A stretch of 64,000 nt of DNA from Neorhizobium galegae (GCF_017877055.1 NZ_JAGIPG010000002.1:1426001-1490000), one strand, 5' to 3'; shown: positions 1 through 9,466, counted from the first letter of the stretch. Numbers and translations: made by a program. The notes: generated from the sequence alone by a model not told the origin.

Positions 1-1154
1 TTCATCAGATCGATATAGCCGATCTTGCGGACCGCCTTGCCGACATTGGCGTCGGTCATTTCGATCTTGTAGACACGCTTGTGCTTGGCAGGCGCGTTGA
101 AGCAGGTCGGCTCCGGCTTTGCCGGGTCGGCGCAGGGCTTGTCGGCGGTGCCGGCGCCGTTGTCGCGCTCGATGACGAGAGCGGTGGTCGCGTCGATCAT
201 GTTGAAATCGCCGATCGCTTCGCCGCCCTTGGAGAGCGGGTAAAGCCAGGAGCGGCCGGTCCACTTCTTGGAGGCGACGTCGAACTCGATGACGCGCAGC
301 GCCGTCAGCCCGTCTGCGTCTTCAACCTTGCCGTCGTCCTTGTAGAGCGGGCCTTCGAGCAGGCCGTAGAGCTTGGCCCCGTCCTTGGACATGGCAAGAC
401 CTTCATAACCACCGGAACGCTTCACGTTGAAGACCGGTGCCTTGGCAGCCGGGTTGGCCTGCAGCTGGACGAGCGGGCTGTCGGGAGACGTGACAGGCTT
501 GCCGTCCACGAGCGTCGATACGACGTCGGTCAGGCGGCCCTGCATGTCGACCTTGATGAGGGAGGGGCCGAACTCGTCGCCGAGCCAGAAGCCGTCGGCG
601 ACCGGCTGGATCGATTCGATGTCGAAATCGGCGCCGGTAAGGTAGCGCGTTTCCGAAGCTTCCGTGACGATCGGGAACGGCGCGATCTTGTTCGGGTCCG
701 AGAGGAAGACGTTCTTGACGACTTCAGCCTTGTTGGCGGCCCAGTCGAACTTCATCTGGTGCAGGAAGAGCATGGCGTCGGCGGAATTGGTCTTGCCGCC
801 GAAACCGTTGTCCGACAGCGTCCAGAAGGTGCCGTCGGCCATGGTCTTGATGCCGGAGAAACCCTGGACCGGCTGGCCGTCGAGCGGCAGCTTGACGTCG
901 GTGACGCGCGCGCCGTCCTTGCTCGGCAGGGTGCCGAGGGCTTCGGTGCGCTTGCGGTCGGCAGTGGTGAACTTGCCGGAGGTCTTGAGGAATGCCGGCG
1001 CATCGGCCGGAGCCGCGACGACCGTATTGGCGGGCAGGATCGCCTGGCCGGTGAGCTTGGCCGGGAAAACCTTGTCGTCAGCGGAAGCGGAGCCGCCGAT
1101 CAGCGCGGCGAGCGCGCCAATCACTACGGGGGAAGCAAGCGGAAAGCGAGTCAT
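1..1154 (-). CDS. Esterase-like activity of phytase family protein (3' end cut by window edge)
   Basis: The reading frame begins with ATG at 1154 and is still open at the left edge, so the C-terminus is missing. The first about 25 residues form a typical signal peptide ending near GGSASA-DDK, so the product should be periplasmic. The body has repeated D/G-rich turns such as TLSDNGFGGK, DGFWLGDEFGPSLIK and SGGYEGLAMSKDG. These match what is known of the phytase-like esterase family (PF13449), a beta-propeller of Asp/Glu-rich loops. Substrate is unknown. The gene is separated from the divergent-side AraC gene by about 130 bp. The assignment rests on motif memory only, so the family is likely but the activity is inferred. 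Confidence 0.75.
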   Translation of the reverse strand, partial: MTRFPLASPVVIGALAALIGGSASADDKVFPAKLTGQAILPANTVVAAPADAPAFLKTSGKFTTADRKRTEALGTLPSKDGARVTDVKLPLDGQPVQGFSGIKTMADGTFWTLSDNGFGGKTNSADAMLFLHQMKFDWAANKAEVVKNVFLSDPNKIAPFPIVTEASETRYLTGADFDIESIQPVADGFWLGDEFGPSLIKVDMQGRLTDVVSTLVDGKPVTSPDSPLVQLQANPAAKAPVFNVKRSGGYEGLAMSKDGAKLYGLLEGPLYKDDGKVEDADGLTALRVIEFDVASKKWTGRSWLYPLSKGGEAIGDFNMIDATTALVIERDNGAGTADKPCADPAKPEPTCFNAPAKHKRVYKIEMTDANVGKAVRKIGYIDLM

Positions 1155-1282
1155 GGGATCACCTGTTGGTTGGCGTGTCGAAGACGCAAACCGGTTAAGG
1201 CGAGTGCATGACGGTGAGGTGATGGAAGATTGACGCTTCGATGAAGCTTTGATGACGGTAATTTCACAAACATCAGGGGAAC

Positions 1283-2179
1283 TTAGGCGCTCCTGCGAAG
1301 CGCCATCCAGCGGCCCGGCGTCATGCCGAACGTCTTCTTGAAATGACGGGTGAAATGCGCCTGGTCGGCAAACCCCGTATCGGCTGCGATCTCCGCCAGG
1401 CTGCCACCTTGCGACAGCAGGATCTTCGCTCGGTCGAGCCGGCGCATGACGAGATAGCGGTGCGGGCTGGTACCCAGAAGCTTCCGGAATTGCCTGGCGG
1501 TCGTATAACGGTCGAAGCCGCTCACCTCTTCGAGTTCTTCGGAAGAGACCGTCCGGTCCGTGTTCGCCTGCAGGTAATCGCGGCAGCGCCGCACCGCCTC
1601 TTGCGCGCGCGGCGTGCTCGCCGCACCGCCCTTGCCGTCCGCATGGCGCCAGAGGCTGGTGGCCATGCGGGCGATCAGGTCGTCGAGCAACAGGTCCTGC
1701 GGCTCGGCTTCGAGATCGTCCAACGCTTCGGTCAGGCACTGCCGGAATTGCGCATCCGCGATGATGGGATCGGGCACGAAGGGCAGGCCGCGTGAACCGC
1801 CGGCCGCCTCGATCAGCCGTTCCGGTGGCAGGTAGAGCATGCGATAGCGCAGGCCGGCATCGGTGCCGGCAGCACCGTCATGCACCTCGTCCGGATGCAG
1901 CACGATGACGTTGCCGGGCAGGCTGGCGCGTGCGGAGCCCCGATACTGGAAGGTCTGGACGCCCGACAGCGTAACGCCGAGCGCGTATGTGTCGTGGCGA
2001 TGCGGCTCGAAACCGTTGCCATGGAAGCGAACCTCGATCCGCTCGATGCCGCGCGACGAAGGGGCCTGGACGATGCCGTCAGATGTGTCTGCGGCGTTGC
2101 ACGAACGTTCAAGACCCGCGGCATCAGCTGCCGTTATCTCGTCAGCTCTCGCATAACCTTCGACGGAGTTGTTCTTCAT
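1283..2179 (-). CDS. AraC family transcriptional regulator
   Basis: This is a 298-residue protein with an N-terminal cupin-like sensor (FEPHRHDTYALGVTLSG, about residues 40-60) and a C-terminal double helix-turn-helix. The second helix-turn-helix reads LAEIAADTGFADQAHFTRHFKK followed by TPGRW, the classic AraC signature. The chosen start is ATG 2179 (MKNNSVEG). No strong ribosome binding site precedes it, and upstream in-frame codons would run deep into the divergent gene. The start codons of this gene and of the DUF2000 gene overlap inside one CATG. The regulator probably controls that neighbour, which is an inference from the divergent layout. The inducer is not known. Confidence 0.85.
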   Translation of the reverse strand: MKNNSVEGYARADEITAADAAGLERSCNAADTSDGIVQAPSSRGIERIEVRFHGNGFEPHRHDTYALGVTLSGVQTFQYRGSARASLPGNVIVLHPDEVHDGAAGTDAGLRYRMLYLPPERLIEAAGGSRGLPFVPDPIIADAQFRQCLTEALDDLEAEPQDLLLDDLIARMATSLWRHADGKGGAASTPRAQEAVRRCRDYLQANTDRTVSSEELEEVSGFDRYTTARQFRKLLGTSPHRYLVMRRLDRAKILLSQGGSLAEIAADTGFADQAHFTRHFKKTFGMTPGRWMALRRSA

Positions 2180-2585
2180 GTTCGATACCAAGATCGCGAT
2201 CGTGCTTCGCGATGACCTTGCCCCCTGGCAGGAGCTCAATGTGACCGCCTTCCTGACCAGCGGCATCATCGCGCAAAATCCCGCGATCATCGGTGAACCA
2301 TATCGGGATGGGGCGGGTCATGTCTACAATCCGATGAGCATCCAGCCGATCGTGGTGCTGACCGCCGACCAGGAGACGCTGCGTGCCATCCACCGGCGCT
2401 CGCTGGAACGCGAAGTGACGACCTCGGCCTATATCGAGGAAATGTTCTCGACCGGCCATGATGCGGCCAACCGCGAGGTGTTTGCGCAATTCTCGCCGGA
2501 GGATGCGAAACTGGTGGGCATCGCGATCAGGACTGAGAAGAAGATCGTCGACAAGATCACCAAAGGCTCGAAAATGCATGCCTGA
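2178..2585 (+). CDS. DUF2000 family protein
   Basis: This 135-residue soluble protein starts MFDTKIAIVLRDDLAPWQELN and has the conserved features I associate with DUF2000: a PWQ segment near the N-terminus, NPMSIQPI in the middle and KLVGIAIRTEKKIVDKITKG at the end. The family has a peptidyl-tRNA hydrolase-like fold and no settled function. ATG 2178 is preferred to TTG 2169 because GGAG lies 9 bases upstream. The gene is divergent from, and overlaps by two bases, the AraC regulator. Its 3' end overlaps the convergent small membrane protein gene by 29 bp. Confidence 0.75.
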   Translation: MFDTKIAIVLRDDLAPWQELNVTAFLTSGIIAQNPAIIGEPYRDGAGHVYNPMSIQPIVVLTADQETLRAIHRRSLEREVTTSAYIEEMFSTGHDAANREVFAQFSPEDAKLVGIAIRTEKKIVDKITKGSKMHA

Positions 2586-2886
2586 CGGCGAGGAACGCAG
2601 TCCTCGGAATGACCCAGAGCGCGGCGATCGGCGTGGTCGAGGCCACGACATAAGTGGCGATGCTGAGGAGCAGGTAGTTTAGCCAGGCGACCTGCTTCGC
2701 CGTCATCAGGCCCGGCAGGGCGACGAGCAGGTTGGCGGCGCAGATCACCCGGATGGACGGGCGGATCCAGACCGACGAGAAGGCTCCCAGCAACGCTGCC
2801 TCCGTGAGGAAGATGAGAAGCAGTGACAGGAGGGCGGCGATCACCACCAGTAGGAGGGAGGAGGGAAGCCTCGTTCCGTGGTTCAT
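2557..2886 (-). CDS. Small integral membrane protein, unknown
   Basis: A 109-residue product starting MNHGTRLPSS has three hydrophobic segments (about residues 10-33, 42-65 and 70-90) and few charged residues, so it should sit in the inner membrane. I do not recognise a family. It overlaps the 3' end of the convergent DUF2000 gene and lies about 115 bp from the end of rnd on the same strand. The hydrophobic pattern is too regular to be a shadow of the opposite strand, where no gene is present after 2585. Confidence 0.55.
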   Translation of the reverse strand: MNHGTRLPSSLLLVVIAALLSLLLIFLTEAALLGAFSSVWIRPSIRVICAANLLVALPGLMTAKQVAWLNYLLLSIATYVVASTTPIAALWVIPRTAFLAVRHAFSSLW

Positions 2887-3001
2887 ACTTCGAGCACCAG
2901 GATGGTGAAGCTCGCCATCCAACGTTCGGTCTTGGAATCGCAGGCGGCGGGGGGCCTGGCGCTTGTCACAAAATGCCGGGCAAGCGATTGGGGCATAACC
3001 C

Positions 3002-4147
3002 TTAAAGCTCCACAGCCTCGACCTTCTTGTTGACGAAGCGCAGGGCCACGCCGCCGCTGATTAGTTTGAGTGCGGTTTCGCCGAAGAGGTCGCGGCGCCA
3101 GCCGGAGAGGGCGCCGACATTGGCTGCCTCGCCCTCGGCGGCGATCTTTTCGAGATCGTCGGTATTGGCGATGATCTTGGCGGCGACGCCCTGCTTGTCG
3201 GAGATCAGCTTCAGGAGGACCTTGAGCAGTTCGACGGCGGCGGCGGTGCCTTCGGGGACATGCACGTGTTTCGGCGCATGCGGCATCTCGGCCTTCGGCA
3301 GGGCAAGCGCGGCGTTGACCGCTTCGATGATAGCGGTGCCGGAGGCGGAGCGTTCCCAGCCCTTCGGGATGGTGCGCAGCCGCGACATGGCTTCCACGTC
3401 CTTCGGCTGCTGCTGGGCGATCTCGTAGATCGCATCGTCCTTCAGCACGCGCGAGCGCGGCACATTGCGGCTGCGGGCTTCTCGCTCGCGCCACGCGGCG
3501 ACGAATTTGAGGACGGCGAGCTCGGTCGGCTTGCGCAGGCGCGACTTGAGGCGCTGCCAGGCGTCGTCCGGATGCAGGTCATAGGTGCCGGGCGATTCCA
3601 GCACGGCCATTTCCTCGGTCAGCCACAGGGCGCGGCCTTCGCGTTCGAGCTGGGTCTTGAGGAAGAGATAGACGTCGCGCAGATGGGTGACGTCGGCCAG
3701 CGCATATTCGAGCTGCTTGTCGGAAAGCGGCCGGCGGCTCCAGTCGGTGAAGCGCGAGGACTTGTCGATATGGACGTCCTTGATGCGGCTGACGAGCTGG
3801 TCGTAGGAGACCGAATCCCCGAAACCACAGACCATGGCGGCGACCTGGGTGTCGAAGATCGGATGCGGCACCAGATTGCCGAGGTGGTGGATGATTTCGA
3901 TATCCTGGCGGGCGGCGTGAAACACCTTGGTGACGGCGGGATTGGCCATCAGCTCGAAGAAGGGTTTCAGGCTCAGCCCCTTGGCGAGCGGATCGATGAG
4001 AACTTCGACCGTCGGGCTCGCCATCTGGATGAGGCACAGCTCAGGCCAGAAGGTCGTTTCCCTGAGGAACTCGGTGTCGATGGTGATGAAGTCCGATTGG
4101 GCCAGCTGGATGCAGGCTTCTTCGAGTGCGGCGGTCGTCTGGATCAT
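3002..4147 (-). CDS. rnd: Ribonuclease D
   Basis: A 381-residue 3'-5' exoribonuclease of the DEDD superfamily, acting on the 3' ends of tRNA precursors and other structured RNAs. The three exonuclease motifs are visible: DTEFLRE (Exo I, near residue 25), HAARQDIEIIHHLG (Exo II, near 80) and YALADVTHLRDVY (Exo III, with the Tyr and Asp of the DEDDy type, near 150). An HRDC domain follows (AAWREREARSRNVPRSRVLKDDAIYEIAQQQP). ATG 4147 (MIQTTAAL) matches the usual family start better than the longer frame beginning at 4204. Length is normal for alphaproteobacterial RNase D. Confidence 0.93.
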   Translation of the reverse strand: MIQTTAALEEACIQLAQSDFITIDTEFLRETTFWPELCLIQMASPTVEVLIDPLAKGLSLKPFFELMANPAVTKVFHAARQDIEIIHHLGNLVPHPIFDTQVAAMVCGFGDSVSYDQLVSRIKDVHIDKSSRFTDWSRRPLSDKQLEYALADVTHLRDVYLFLKTQLEREGRALWLTEEMAVLESPGTYDLHPDDAWQRLKSRLRKPTELAVLKFVAAWREREARSRNVPRSRVLKDDAIYEIAQQQPKDVEAMSRLRTIPKGWERSASGTAIIEAVNAALALPKAEMPHAPKHVHVPEGTAAAVELLKVLLKLISDKQGVAAKIIANTDDLEKIAAEGEAANVGALSGWRRDLFGETALKLISGGVALRFVNKKVEAVEL

Positions 4148-4224
4148 CGTTTCATTCACGTGAGGGTGATCAACCTTCCTTCTCCTTCCCGCCGCATATG
4201 TCAATACGCAACGCTGTTTAACCT

Positions 4225-5463
4225 TTACTCGCGCTCGTCTTTATCGGGCGGGCCGGCGAGCCTGTTGAAATAGGCCGATGTCCGAAGCAACGAGCGGAAA
4301 CGCCAGGTGCGCTCCGACGGGGGCACCGGGGCACGCACCCGCATGCGTCGGAGCGTGAAGATCATGAAGCCCAGGAAGATGAACGAGGTATAGGCGAAAA
4401 AGGCGCGCGGTCCGAGGTATTGCAGGAGAACCGAGGCGAGCAGCGGCCCGACCGTCGCGCCCACGGACCAGTAGAACAGCAGGCCTGCCGAGACCAGCGC
4501 GTGCTCGCCCGGCTTGGCGTAGTCATTGCCATGCGCCGAGCACAGCGAATAGAGCGGCATCGAAAAGGCACCGAACAGGAAGACGCTGACGATATTGGCA
4601 GTCTCGCTGGCGCCGGCCCCGAAGGAGAGATAGACGCCGGTTATGATCGAGCCGATCGTCGTCCACAGGATGACGCGGCGCCGGTCTAGCCGGTCGGAAT
4701 AGAGGCCCAGCGGATATTGCAGCACCACGCCGCCGATGATGCCGGCGCTCATGAAGGTGGCGATCGAGGTGATGCTCATACCGATCTCTTTCGCATAGAT
4801 CGGTCCGATGTTGCGGAAGGCCGCCATCGACAGGCCGACCGAAATGACACCGACGACTGCGAGCGGCGAAATCCGCCACACGGCCTTGAGGTCGAAGGCG
4901 ATCGTTTCCGGCGGCGCCGGGCTCGATTTGTCGGCGATAGAGATCGGCACCAGCGACAGGATCAGCGCGATGGCGATAATGTTGAAGATGACCGGCCCTT
5001 CGATGCCGACCGTCGGGATGATGTATTGCGCCACCGTTACCGAGCCGAGGTCGACGAAACGGTAGACGGAGAGCGTGCGCGCCCGGTTGGCATTGGTGAC
5101 CTTGGCGTTGATCCAGCTCTCGACCGTTGCAAACAGGCTGGCGACGGCAATACCGATCACGAAGCGCATCGCGAACCAGAAGACCGGGTCGATGATCATC
5201 GACATGCCGATCGAGGCTGAAGCCGTGACCGCTGCCATCGCCGAGAAGGTGCGGATATGGCCGATCTGGCGGAGCAGTCGCGTCACATACATGCAGCCGA
5301 AGGCGAAGCCGATGCTGTAGCCGGCGCCGATCATGCCGATGGTCGAGGGTGAAAAACCTTCGGCCGAGCCACGCAGCGCGATGTAGGTGCCCTGCAACCC
5401 GTTGCCGCCGATCAGGATGCCTGCGGTGACGAGGAGGGGGATCAGCGGACGGATATGGCTCAT
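4225..5463 (-). CDS. MFS transporter, YcaD-like
   Basis: A 412-residue protein with about 12 hydrophobic segments, read from ATG 5463 (MSHIRPLIPLLVTAGILIGG). The loop between helices 2 and 3 has the sequence GCMYVTRLLRQIGHIR, a variant of the MFS G-x-x-x-D-x-x-G-R-R motif. The second half repeats it as YPLGLYSDRLDRRRVI. These place it in the major facilitator superfamily. The overall pattern resembles the YcaD/CsbX group of drug or sugar-like exporters, but the substrate cannot be read from sequence. A longer frame up to 5532 is possible, but the extension is polar and probably not translated. Confidence 0.85.
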   Translation of the reverse strand: MSHIRPLIPLLVTAGILIGGNGLQGTYIALRGSAEGFSPSTIGMIGAGYSIGFAFGCMYVTRLLRQIGHIRTFSAMAAVTASASIGMSMIIDPVFWFAMRFVIGIAVASLFATVESWINAKVTNANRARTLSVYRFVDLGSVTVAQYIIPTVGIEGPVIFNIIAIALILSLVPISIADKSSPAPPETIAFDLKAVWRISPLAVVGVISVGLSMAAFRNIGPIYAKEIGMSITSIATFMSAGIIGGVVLQYPLGLYSDRLDRRRVILWTTIGSIITGVYLSFGAGASETANIVSVFLFGAFSMPLYSLCSAHGNDYAKPGEHALVSAGLLFYWSVGATVGPLLASVLLQYLGPRAFFAYTSFIFLGFMIFTLRRMRVRAPVPPSERTWRFRSLLRTSAYFNRLAGPPDKDERE

Positions 5464-5587
5464 GGGTGCCGCAGGGGAAGAGAATCGCTGTCGGAGATGA
5501 CAATGCGTTTCTATCGCGTCAGCGATGTCCAATACAGCTCATAAACGACCTTGCCCGGTCCTCTCGTGCGGGAGTTTGTGCCTGGAT

Positions 5588-5615
5588 GCAGAAGCCCCGC
5601 GGACGGGGCTTCTGC
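5588..5615 (-). terminator. Hairpin after the monooxygenase gene
   Basis: A perfect 12-bp stem (GCAGAAGCCCCG with CGGGGCTTCTGC) around a 4-base loop lies 11 bases past the end of the antibiotic biosynthesis monooxygenase-like gene. It has no clear U-tract on either strand, so it may be a weak or factor-assisted terminator, or an mRNA-stabilising hairpin. Confidence 0.5.
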
Positions 5616-5625
5616 CAAGGTGGTG

Positions 5626-5982
5626 CTAAACCTGTCGGCCAAGCTTGGGCAGGATGAGGTCATCGACGCCATAGGTATGGAACTCGAACGTGGAGACTTC
5701 GTCGAGCTTGCGGAACTTTTCGCGGAAGACCGGATCGGAGAAGAAATCGTCGACGTTGCCGGCATCGCGGATGGCTTCGATATTCACCACGGTCTTGCCG
5801 TCCGTGCTTTTGGCGAGGTTGCTCCAGAGGAAGCCTTCCTTCCGTTCCGCGACGTAATGAACGACATCCTGAATGATGCGGAAGGCTTCTTCCTGCTTGC
5901 CGGGATGAGCGTGGATGACGTTGACGATGAAAGTGGTCGGTTCCGGCGTTGCGGAGAAGCCGGCGGTTAGAAGCGTATCCAT
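5626..5982 (-). CDS. Antibiotic biosynthesis monooxygenase-like (ABM) domain protein
   Basis: A 118-residue dimeric alpha/beta-barrel type protein. The N-terminal half (TTFIVNVIHAHPGKQEEAFRI) and the later FLWSNLAKSTDGKTVVNIEAIRDAGNVDDFF segment follow the ABM pattern (PF03992), in which a beta strand, a helix and a strand with W near residue 50 repeat. Members are cofactor-free oxygenases or quinone-handling enzymes; the substrate here is unknown. ATG 5982 is preceded by AAGGA about 8 bases upstream. It is divergent from the LysR gene at 6109, and the 126-bp gap carries a dyad, so LysR control is likely but inferred. Confidence 0.7.
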   Translation of the reverse strand: MDTLLTAGFSATPEPTTFIVNVIHAHPGKQEEAFRIIQDVVHYVAERKEGFLWSNLAKSTDGKTVVNIEAIRDAGNVDDFFSDPVFREKFRKLDEVSTFEFHTYGVDDLILPKLGRQV

Positions 5983-6059
5983 CAGTGAGGTCCTTTCAGT
6001 CGGGAAGCGGTCTTTTGGCCGCGCCGACTGGATATCGACGTGATGATCACAGATAAATA

Positions 6060-6084
6060 ATCCGCTATTCGCAACAGTGCGGAT
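6060..6084. promoter_or_regulatory. Dyad, likely LysR-type regulator site
   Basis: ATCCGC and GCGGAT form an inverted repeat with 13 bases between, centred in the intergenic region between the divergent ABM and LysR genes. A third half-site (ATTCCGC) lies at 6089-6095, next to the LysR ribosome binding site. LysR-type regulators usually bind such interrupted dyads between themselves and a divergent target, so this is the best candidate operator. This is inference from position and symmetry only. Confidence 0.45.
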
Positions 6085-6108
6085 ACAAATTCCGCAATTG
6101 GAGTGATG

Positions 6109-7041
6109 ATGGACAGGTTGGGAACGCTCGACATCTTCGTTCAGGCGGCGGAGGGTGGCAGTTTCGTCGCCGCCGCCAGGCGGCTCGGGATATCGAGTTC
6201 CGCCGTGGGCAAGGCGGTGGCGAGGCTGGAGCAGGAGATGGGCGTGCGCCTCTTCCACCGATCCACGCGCAGCATGACTCTGACGGAGGAGGGCAGTTAT
6301 TTTCTGGATACGTGCCGGCGTATCCTGTCCGAACTGGATGTGGCGCAATCGGAGCTGTCGCGGCTGCGGGCGGCCCCCCGGGGCATACTGCGCGTCAGCC
6401 TGCCGTTGGTCGGCATGCTCCTGATGCCGACCATCTCGGCATTCATGCGCGCCTATCCCGAAATCACCATGGATCTGGATTTTACCGATCGCCTGGTCGA
6501 CGTGATCGAAGAGGGGTTCGACGCGGTCGTCCGCACCGGCGAGGTACGGGACACACGATTGATGAGCCGCAAGCTCGGTTCGTTTCGCCATCGAATTGTC
6601 GCTTCTCCCGGCTATGTCCAGGCGTGGGGGCGGCCCGAGGTGCCATCCGACCTTCTGGATCACCGATGCCTGCACCATCGCTATCCGAGTACCGGCAGGC
6701 TCGAGCCCTGGCCGCTCGCCGTTGAAGATGGCAATGCGCGCCTGGTCCTGCCGGTCGCCGTCACCGCCAGCACGCTTGAGCCGATCATCGATCTTGCCGA
6801 GGAAGGTTTTGGCATCGCCTGCCTGCCTCCCTTCGTCATCAGGCCACAGCTTGATGACGGACTCCTCGTCACCCTGCTGGATGACCACATCGTCCAGACG
6901 GGAACCTTCCGCGTGCTCTGGCCTACCGGCCGCTTCCTGTCGCCAAAAATCCGCGCGTTTGTGGATTTCATGGCGGATAATCTGGTTGTGGACGGCGCCG
7001 CGGCCGCGCCGCTCACGGCAGGCTCTGCTGCCAAGCCTTGA
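6109..7041 (+). CDS. LysR family transcriptional regulator
   Basis: A 310-residue protein with an N-terminal winged HTH ([40 protein letters not shown], about residues 5-45, then [15 protein letters not shown]) and a periplasmic-binding-like effector domain from about residue 90. The short linker and the RFHRSTR-type motif fit the CrgA/PA2206-like subgroup. Three start codons follow each other (GTG 6103, ATG 6106, ATG 6109); GGAG at 6100-6103 is best spaced for 6109. It is divergent from the ABM monooxygenase gene, the probable target. Confidence 0.88.
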   Translation: MDRLGTLDIFVQAAEGGSFVAAARRLGISSSAVGKAVARLEQEMGVRLFHRSTRSMTLTEEGSYFLDTCRRILSELDVAQSELSRLRAAPRGILRVSLPLVGMLLMPTISAFMRAYPEITMDLDFTDRLVDVIEEGFDAVVRTGEVRDTRLMSRKLGSFRHRIVASPGYVQAWGRPEVPSDLLDHRCLHHRYPSTGRLEPWPLAVEDGNARLVLPVAVTASTLEPIIDLAEEGFGIACLPPFVIRPQLDDGLLVTLLDDHIVQTGTFRVLWPTGRFLSPKIRAFVDFMADNLVVDGAAAAPLTAGSAAKP

Positions 7042-7145
7042 CAAACGGGGCGGGCCATGCGCTTTTCCCGCCGATTTTCCATAAAGCCGGCAGGCCTGCT
7101 TCGCACGCCAAAAGACCGCAAAACCTACCAGTCCAGGATACTGAA

Positions 7146-8936
7146 ATGCACCGTTACCGCAGCCATACCTGTGCCGCCCTCAAGAAGTCCGACGTCGGAT
7201 CGACCGTCCGCCTGTCCGGCTGGGTGCATCGCGTGCGAGATCACGGCGGCGTGCTGTTCATCGACCTTCGCGACCATTACGGCATGACCCAGGTCGTCGC
7301 CGATCCGGACAGCCCTGCCTTTAAGACCGCCGAGATCGTCCGCGGCGAGTGGGTGATCCGCATCGACGGCCTCGTCAAGGCGCGCTCGGAAGATACCGTC
7401 AACAAGGGCATGGCGACCGGCGAGATCGAACTCTACGCCCAGGAGATCGAAGTGCTCTCCGCCGCCAAGGAATTGCCGCTGCCGGTGTTCGGCGAGCCGG
7501 ACTATCCGGAAGACGTGCGCCTCAAGTACCGCTTCCTCGACCTGCGCCGCGAGACCCTGCACAGGAACATCGTCAAGCGCACCCAGATCATCTCCGACAT
7601 GCGCCGCCGCATGGGCGAGATCGGTTTTGCCGAATATTCGACGCCGATCCTGACCGCTTCGTCCCCGGAAGGCGCGCGCGACTTCCTGGTGCCGAGCCGC
7701 ATCCATGAAGGCAAGTTCTTCGCGCTGCCGCAGGCGCCGCAGCAGTACAAGCAGCTGCTGATGGTCGCTGGTTTCGACCGCTACTTCCAGATCGCCCCCT
7801 GCTTCCGCGACGAAGACCCGCGCGCCGACCGCCTGCCGGGTGAGTTCTACCAGCTCGACCTGGAAATGAGCTTCGTCACTCAGGAAGACGTCTGGAACAC
7901 GATGGGTCCGGTCATGACCGGCGTGTTCGAACAGTTCGCCGAAGGCAAGCCGGTCACCAAGGACTGGCCGCGGATTCCCTATGACGTGGCGATCCGCAAA
8001 TACGGTTCCGACAAGCCGGATCTGCGCAACCCGATCGAGATGCAGGCCGTCACCGAACACTTCGCCGGCTCCGGTTTCAAGGTGTTCGCGGGCATGATCG
8101 CCTCCAACCCGAAGGTCGAAGTCTGGGCGATCCCGGCCAAGACCGGTGGTAGCCGCGCCTTCTGCGACCGCATGAACGCCTGGGCGCAATCGACCGGCCA
8201 GCCGGGTCTCGGCTACATCTTCTGGCGCAAGGAAGGCGACAAGCTCGAAGGCGCCGGCCCGCTCGCCAAGAACATCGGCGAGGAGCGCACCGAAGCGATC
8301 CGCACCCAGCTCGGCCTCGATGACGGCGACGCCTGCTTCTTCGTCGCCGGCGATCCGGCCAAGTTCTACAAGTTCGCAGGCGAAGCCCGCACCCGCGCCG
8401 GCGAGGAACTGAACCTTGTCGATCGCGACCGTTTCGAGATGTGCTGGATCGTCGACTTCCCGTTCTACGAATGGAGCGAGGAAGAAAAGAAGCTCGATTT
8501 CGCCCATAACCCGTTCTCGATGCCGCAGGGCGGCATTGAGGCGCTGGAAAACCAGGATCCGCTGACGATCAAGGCCTACCAGTATGACGCGGTGTGCAAC
8601 GGCTTCGAAATCGCCTCCGGCTCGATCCGCAACCAGTCGCCGGAACTGATGGTCAAGGCCTTCGAAAAGGTCGGCCTCAGCCAGGCGGATGTCGAGGACC
8701 GGTTCGGCGGCATGTACCGCGCCTTCCAGTACGGCGCGCCTCCGCATGGCGGCGCGGCTTTCGGCATCGACCGTATCGTCATGCTGCTTGTCGGCGCCAA
8801 GAACCTGCGCGAAGTGACGCTGTTCCCGATGAACCAGCAGGCGCAGGACCTTTTGATGGGTGCCCCGTCGCCGGCAACGCCGCAGCAGCTGCGCGAACTC
8901 GCGATCCGCGTCGTGCCGACGCCGAAGAAGGACTGA
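7146..8936 (+). CDS. aspS: Aspartyl-tRNA synthetase
   Basis: A 596-residue class II synthetase that charges tRNA-Asp, probably also tRNA-Asn in this lineage (non-discriminating type, inferred). Visible are the OB-fold anticodon domain ([24 protein letters not shown]), motif 2 ([24 protein letters not shown]), the bacterial GAD insertion, and motif 3 near the end ([13 protein letters not shown]). The start ATG 7146 ([10 protein letters not shown]) fits the usual N-terminus; the frame open from 7038 is not needed. A strong terminator follows. Confidence 0.96.
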   Translation: MHRYRSHTCAALKKSDVGSTVRLSGWVHRVRDHGGVLFIDLRDHYGMTQVVADPDSPAFKTAEIVRGEWVIRIDGLVKARSEDTVNKGMATGEIELYAQEIEVLSAAKELPLPVFGEPDYPEDVRLKYRFLDLRRETLHRNIVKRTQIISDMRRRMGEIGFAEYSTPILTASSPEGARDFLVPSRIHEGKFFALPQAPQQYKQLLMVAGFDRYFQIAPCFRDEDPRADRLPGEFYQLDLEMSFVTQEDVWNTMGPVMTGVFEQFAEGKPVTKDWPRIPYDVAIRKYGSDKPDLRNPIEMQAVTEHFAGSGFKVFAGMIASNPKVEVWAIPAKTGGSRAFCDRMNAWAQSTGQPGLGYIFWRKEGDKLEGAGPLAKNIGEERTEAIRTQLGLDDGDACFFVAGDPAKFYKFAGEARTRAGEELNLVDRDRFEMCWIVDFPFYEWSEEEKKLDFAHNPFSMPQGGIEALENQDPLTIKAYQYDAVCNGFEIASGSIRNQSPELMVKAFEKVGLSQADVEDRFGGMYRAFQYGAPPHGGAAFGIDRIVMLLVGAKNLREVTLFPMNQQAQDLLMGAPSPATPQQLRELAIRVVPTPKKD

Positions 8937-8956
8937 GTATTTCGGACGCTGAACTG

Positions 8957-8986
8957 AAAAAGCCCGGCCAAGCGCCGGGCTTTTTG
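8957..8986 (+). terminator. Rho-independent terminator of aspS
   Basis: An 11-bp stem AAAAGCCCGGC / GCCGGGCTTTT with a 5-base loop and a run of five T residues begins 20 bases after the aspS stop codon. Confidence 0.85.
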
Positions 8987-8999
8987 ATTCAATCTCTGA

Positions 9000-9134
9000 G
9001 CTCGACTTTGTACATTAAGTGGTGAAGCAAAATGCCTGTGTCATGCATGTGAGCCGACTTGGTGGGATTTTATGAATATGCGGGTCTGATGGGCAGTCGA
9101 TAAATGTCCTGGCTCCACAAAACCATGCGGACCG
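9000..9134 (+). repeat. Intergenic repeat copy A (RIME/MITE-like), inverted partner of 15439-15575
   Basis: These 135 bases match the reverse complement of 15439-15575 with about 10 mismatches and one 2-base gap (about 91% identity). Both copies run from GCTCGACTTTGTACATTA to CACAAAACCATGCGGAC. No open frame of note is present in either. Each copy has a partial internal dyad (TTGGTGGA and TCCACAAA). Length and intergenic position recall rhizobial intergenic mosaic elements (RIME), but that name is inferred from memory. Confidence 0.85.
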
Positions 9135-9466
9135 CTCCGGTGGCATCGGAGAAGGTAAAATCTGTTTTCTTGGATCAAGCTGCGGAAGCGACGTGGACGG
9201 CAACGTTGCCCGATCTCAGACAGCAGCGGCATAGTTCGATCATCGCTCGATAAGGTGACAACCTCATGCCCCGCTCACTGACACATGGTTTATGTGACAA
9301 CGCTTGGATGCGCAGCGATTCTGCGCCGTAACGTGGGCCGCTGGTCAAGTTTCGACCGTGGGCGTATAATCCTTCACGCGTGCAGGTTCAGTCCGATAGC
9401 GCCGTTCCTCACGTGGGCATCCGTTGTGATCGTTGTTGTCTGTGACAAGAATGGAGAGGAATTGTT
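9135..9466. other. Non-coding stretch upstream of the DUF2189 gene
   Basis: I see no convincing gene in these 332 bases. It holds a dyad TGACACAT - 5 bases - ATGTGACA (one mismatch) at 9279-9299, which may be an operator, and the ribosome binding site GAGAGGA for the gene at 9467. No tRNA or riboswitch fold was recognised. Confidence 0.4.

Noticed and set aside
2883..3494. A 203-codon minus-strand open frame over the 3' half of rnd
   Set aside because: It overlaps rnd in another frame on the same strand and has repeated Arg/Gly-rich text without structure; it is a shadow of rnd.
3260..4273. A 337-codon plus-strand frame antisense to rnd
   Set aside because: It is a GC-biased antisense shadow of a well-supported gene, with no ribosome site or recognisable domain.
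7125..8747. A 540-codon minus-strand frame antisense to aspS
   Set aside because: aspS is certain, and long antisense frames are common opposite GC-rich codon-biased genes.
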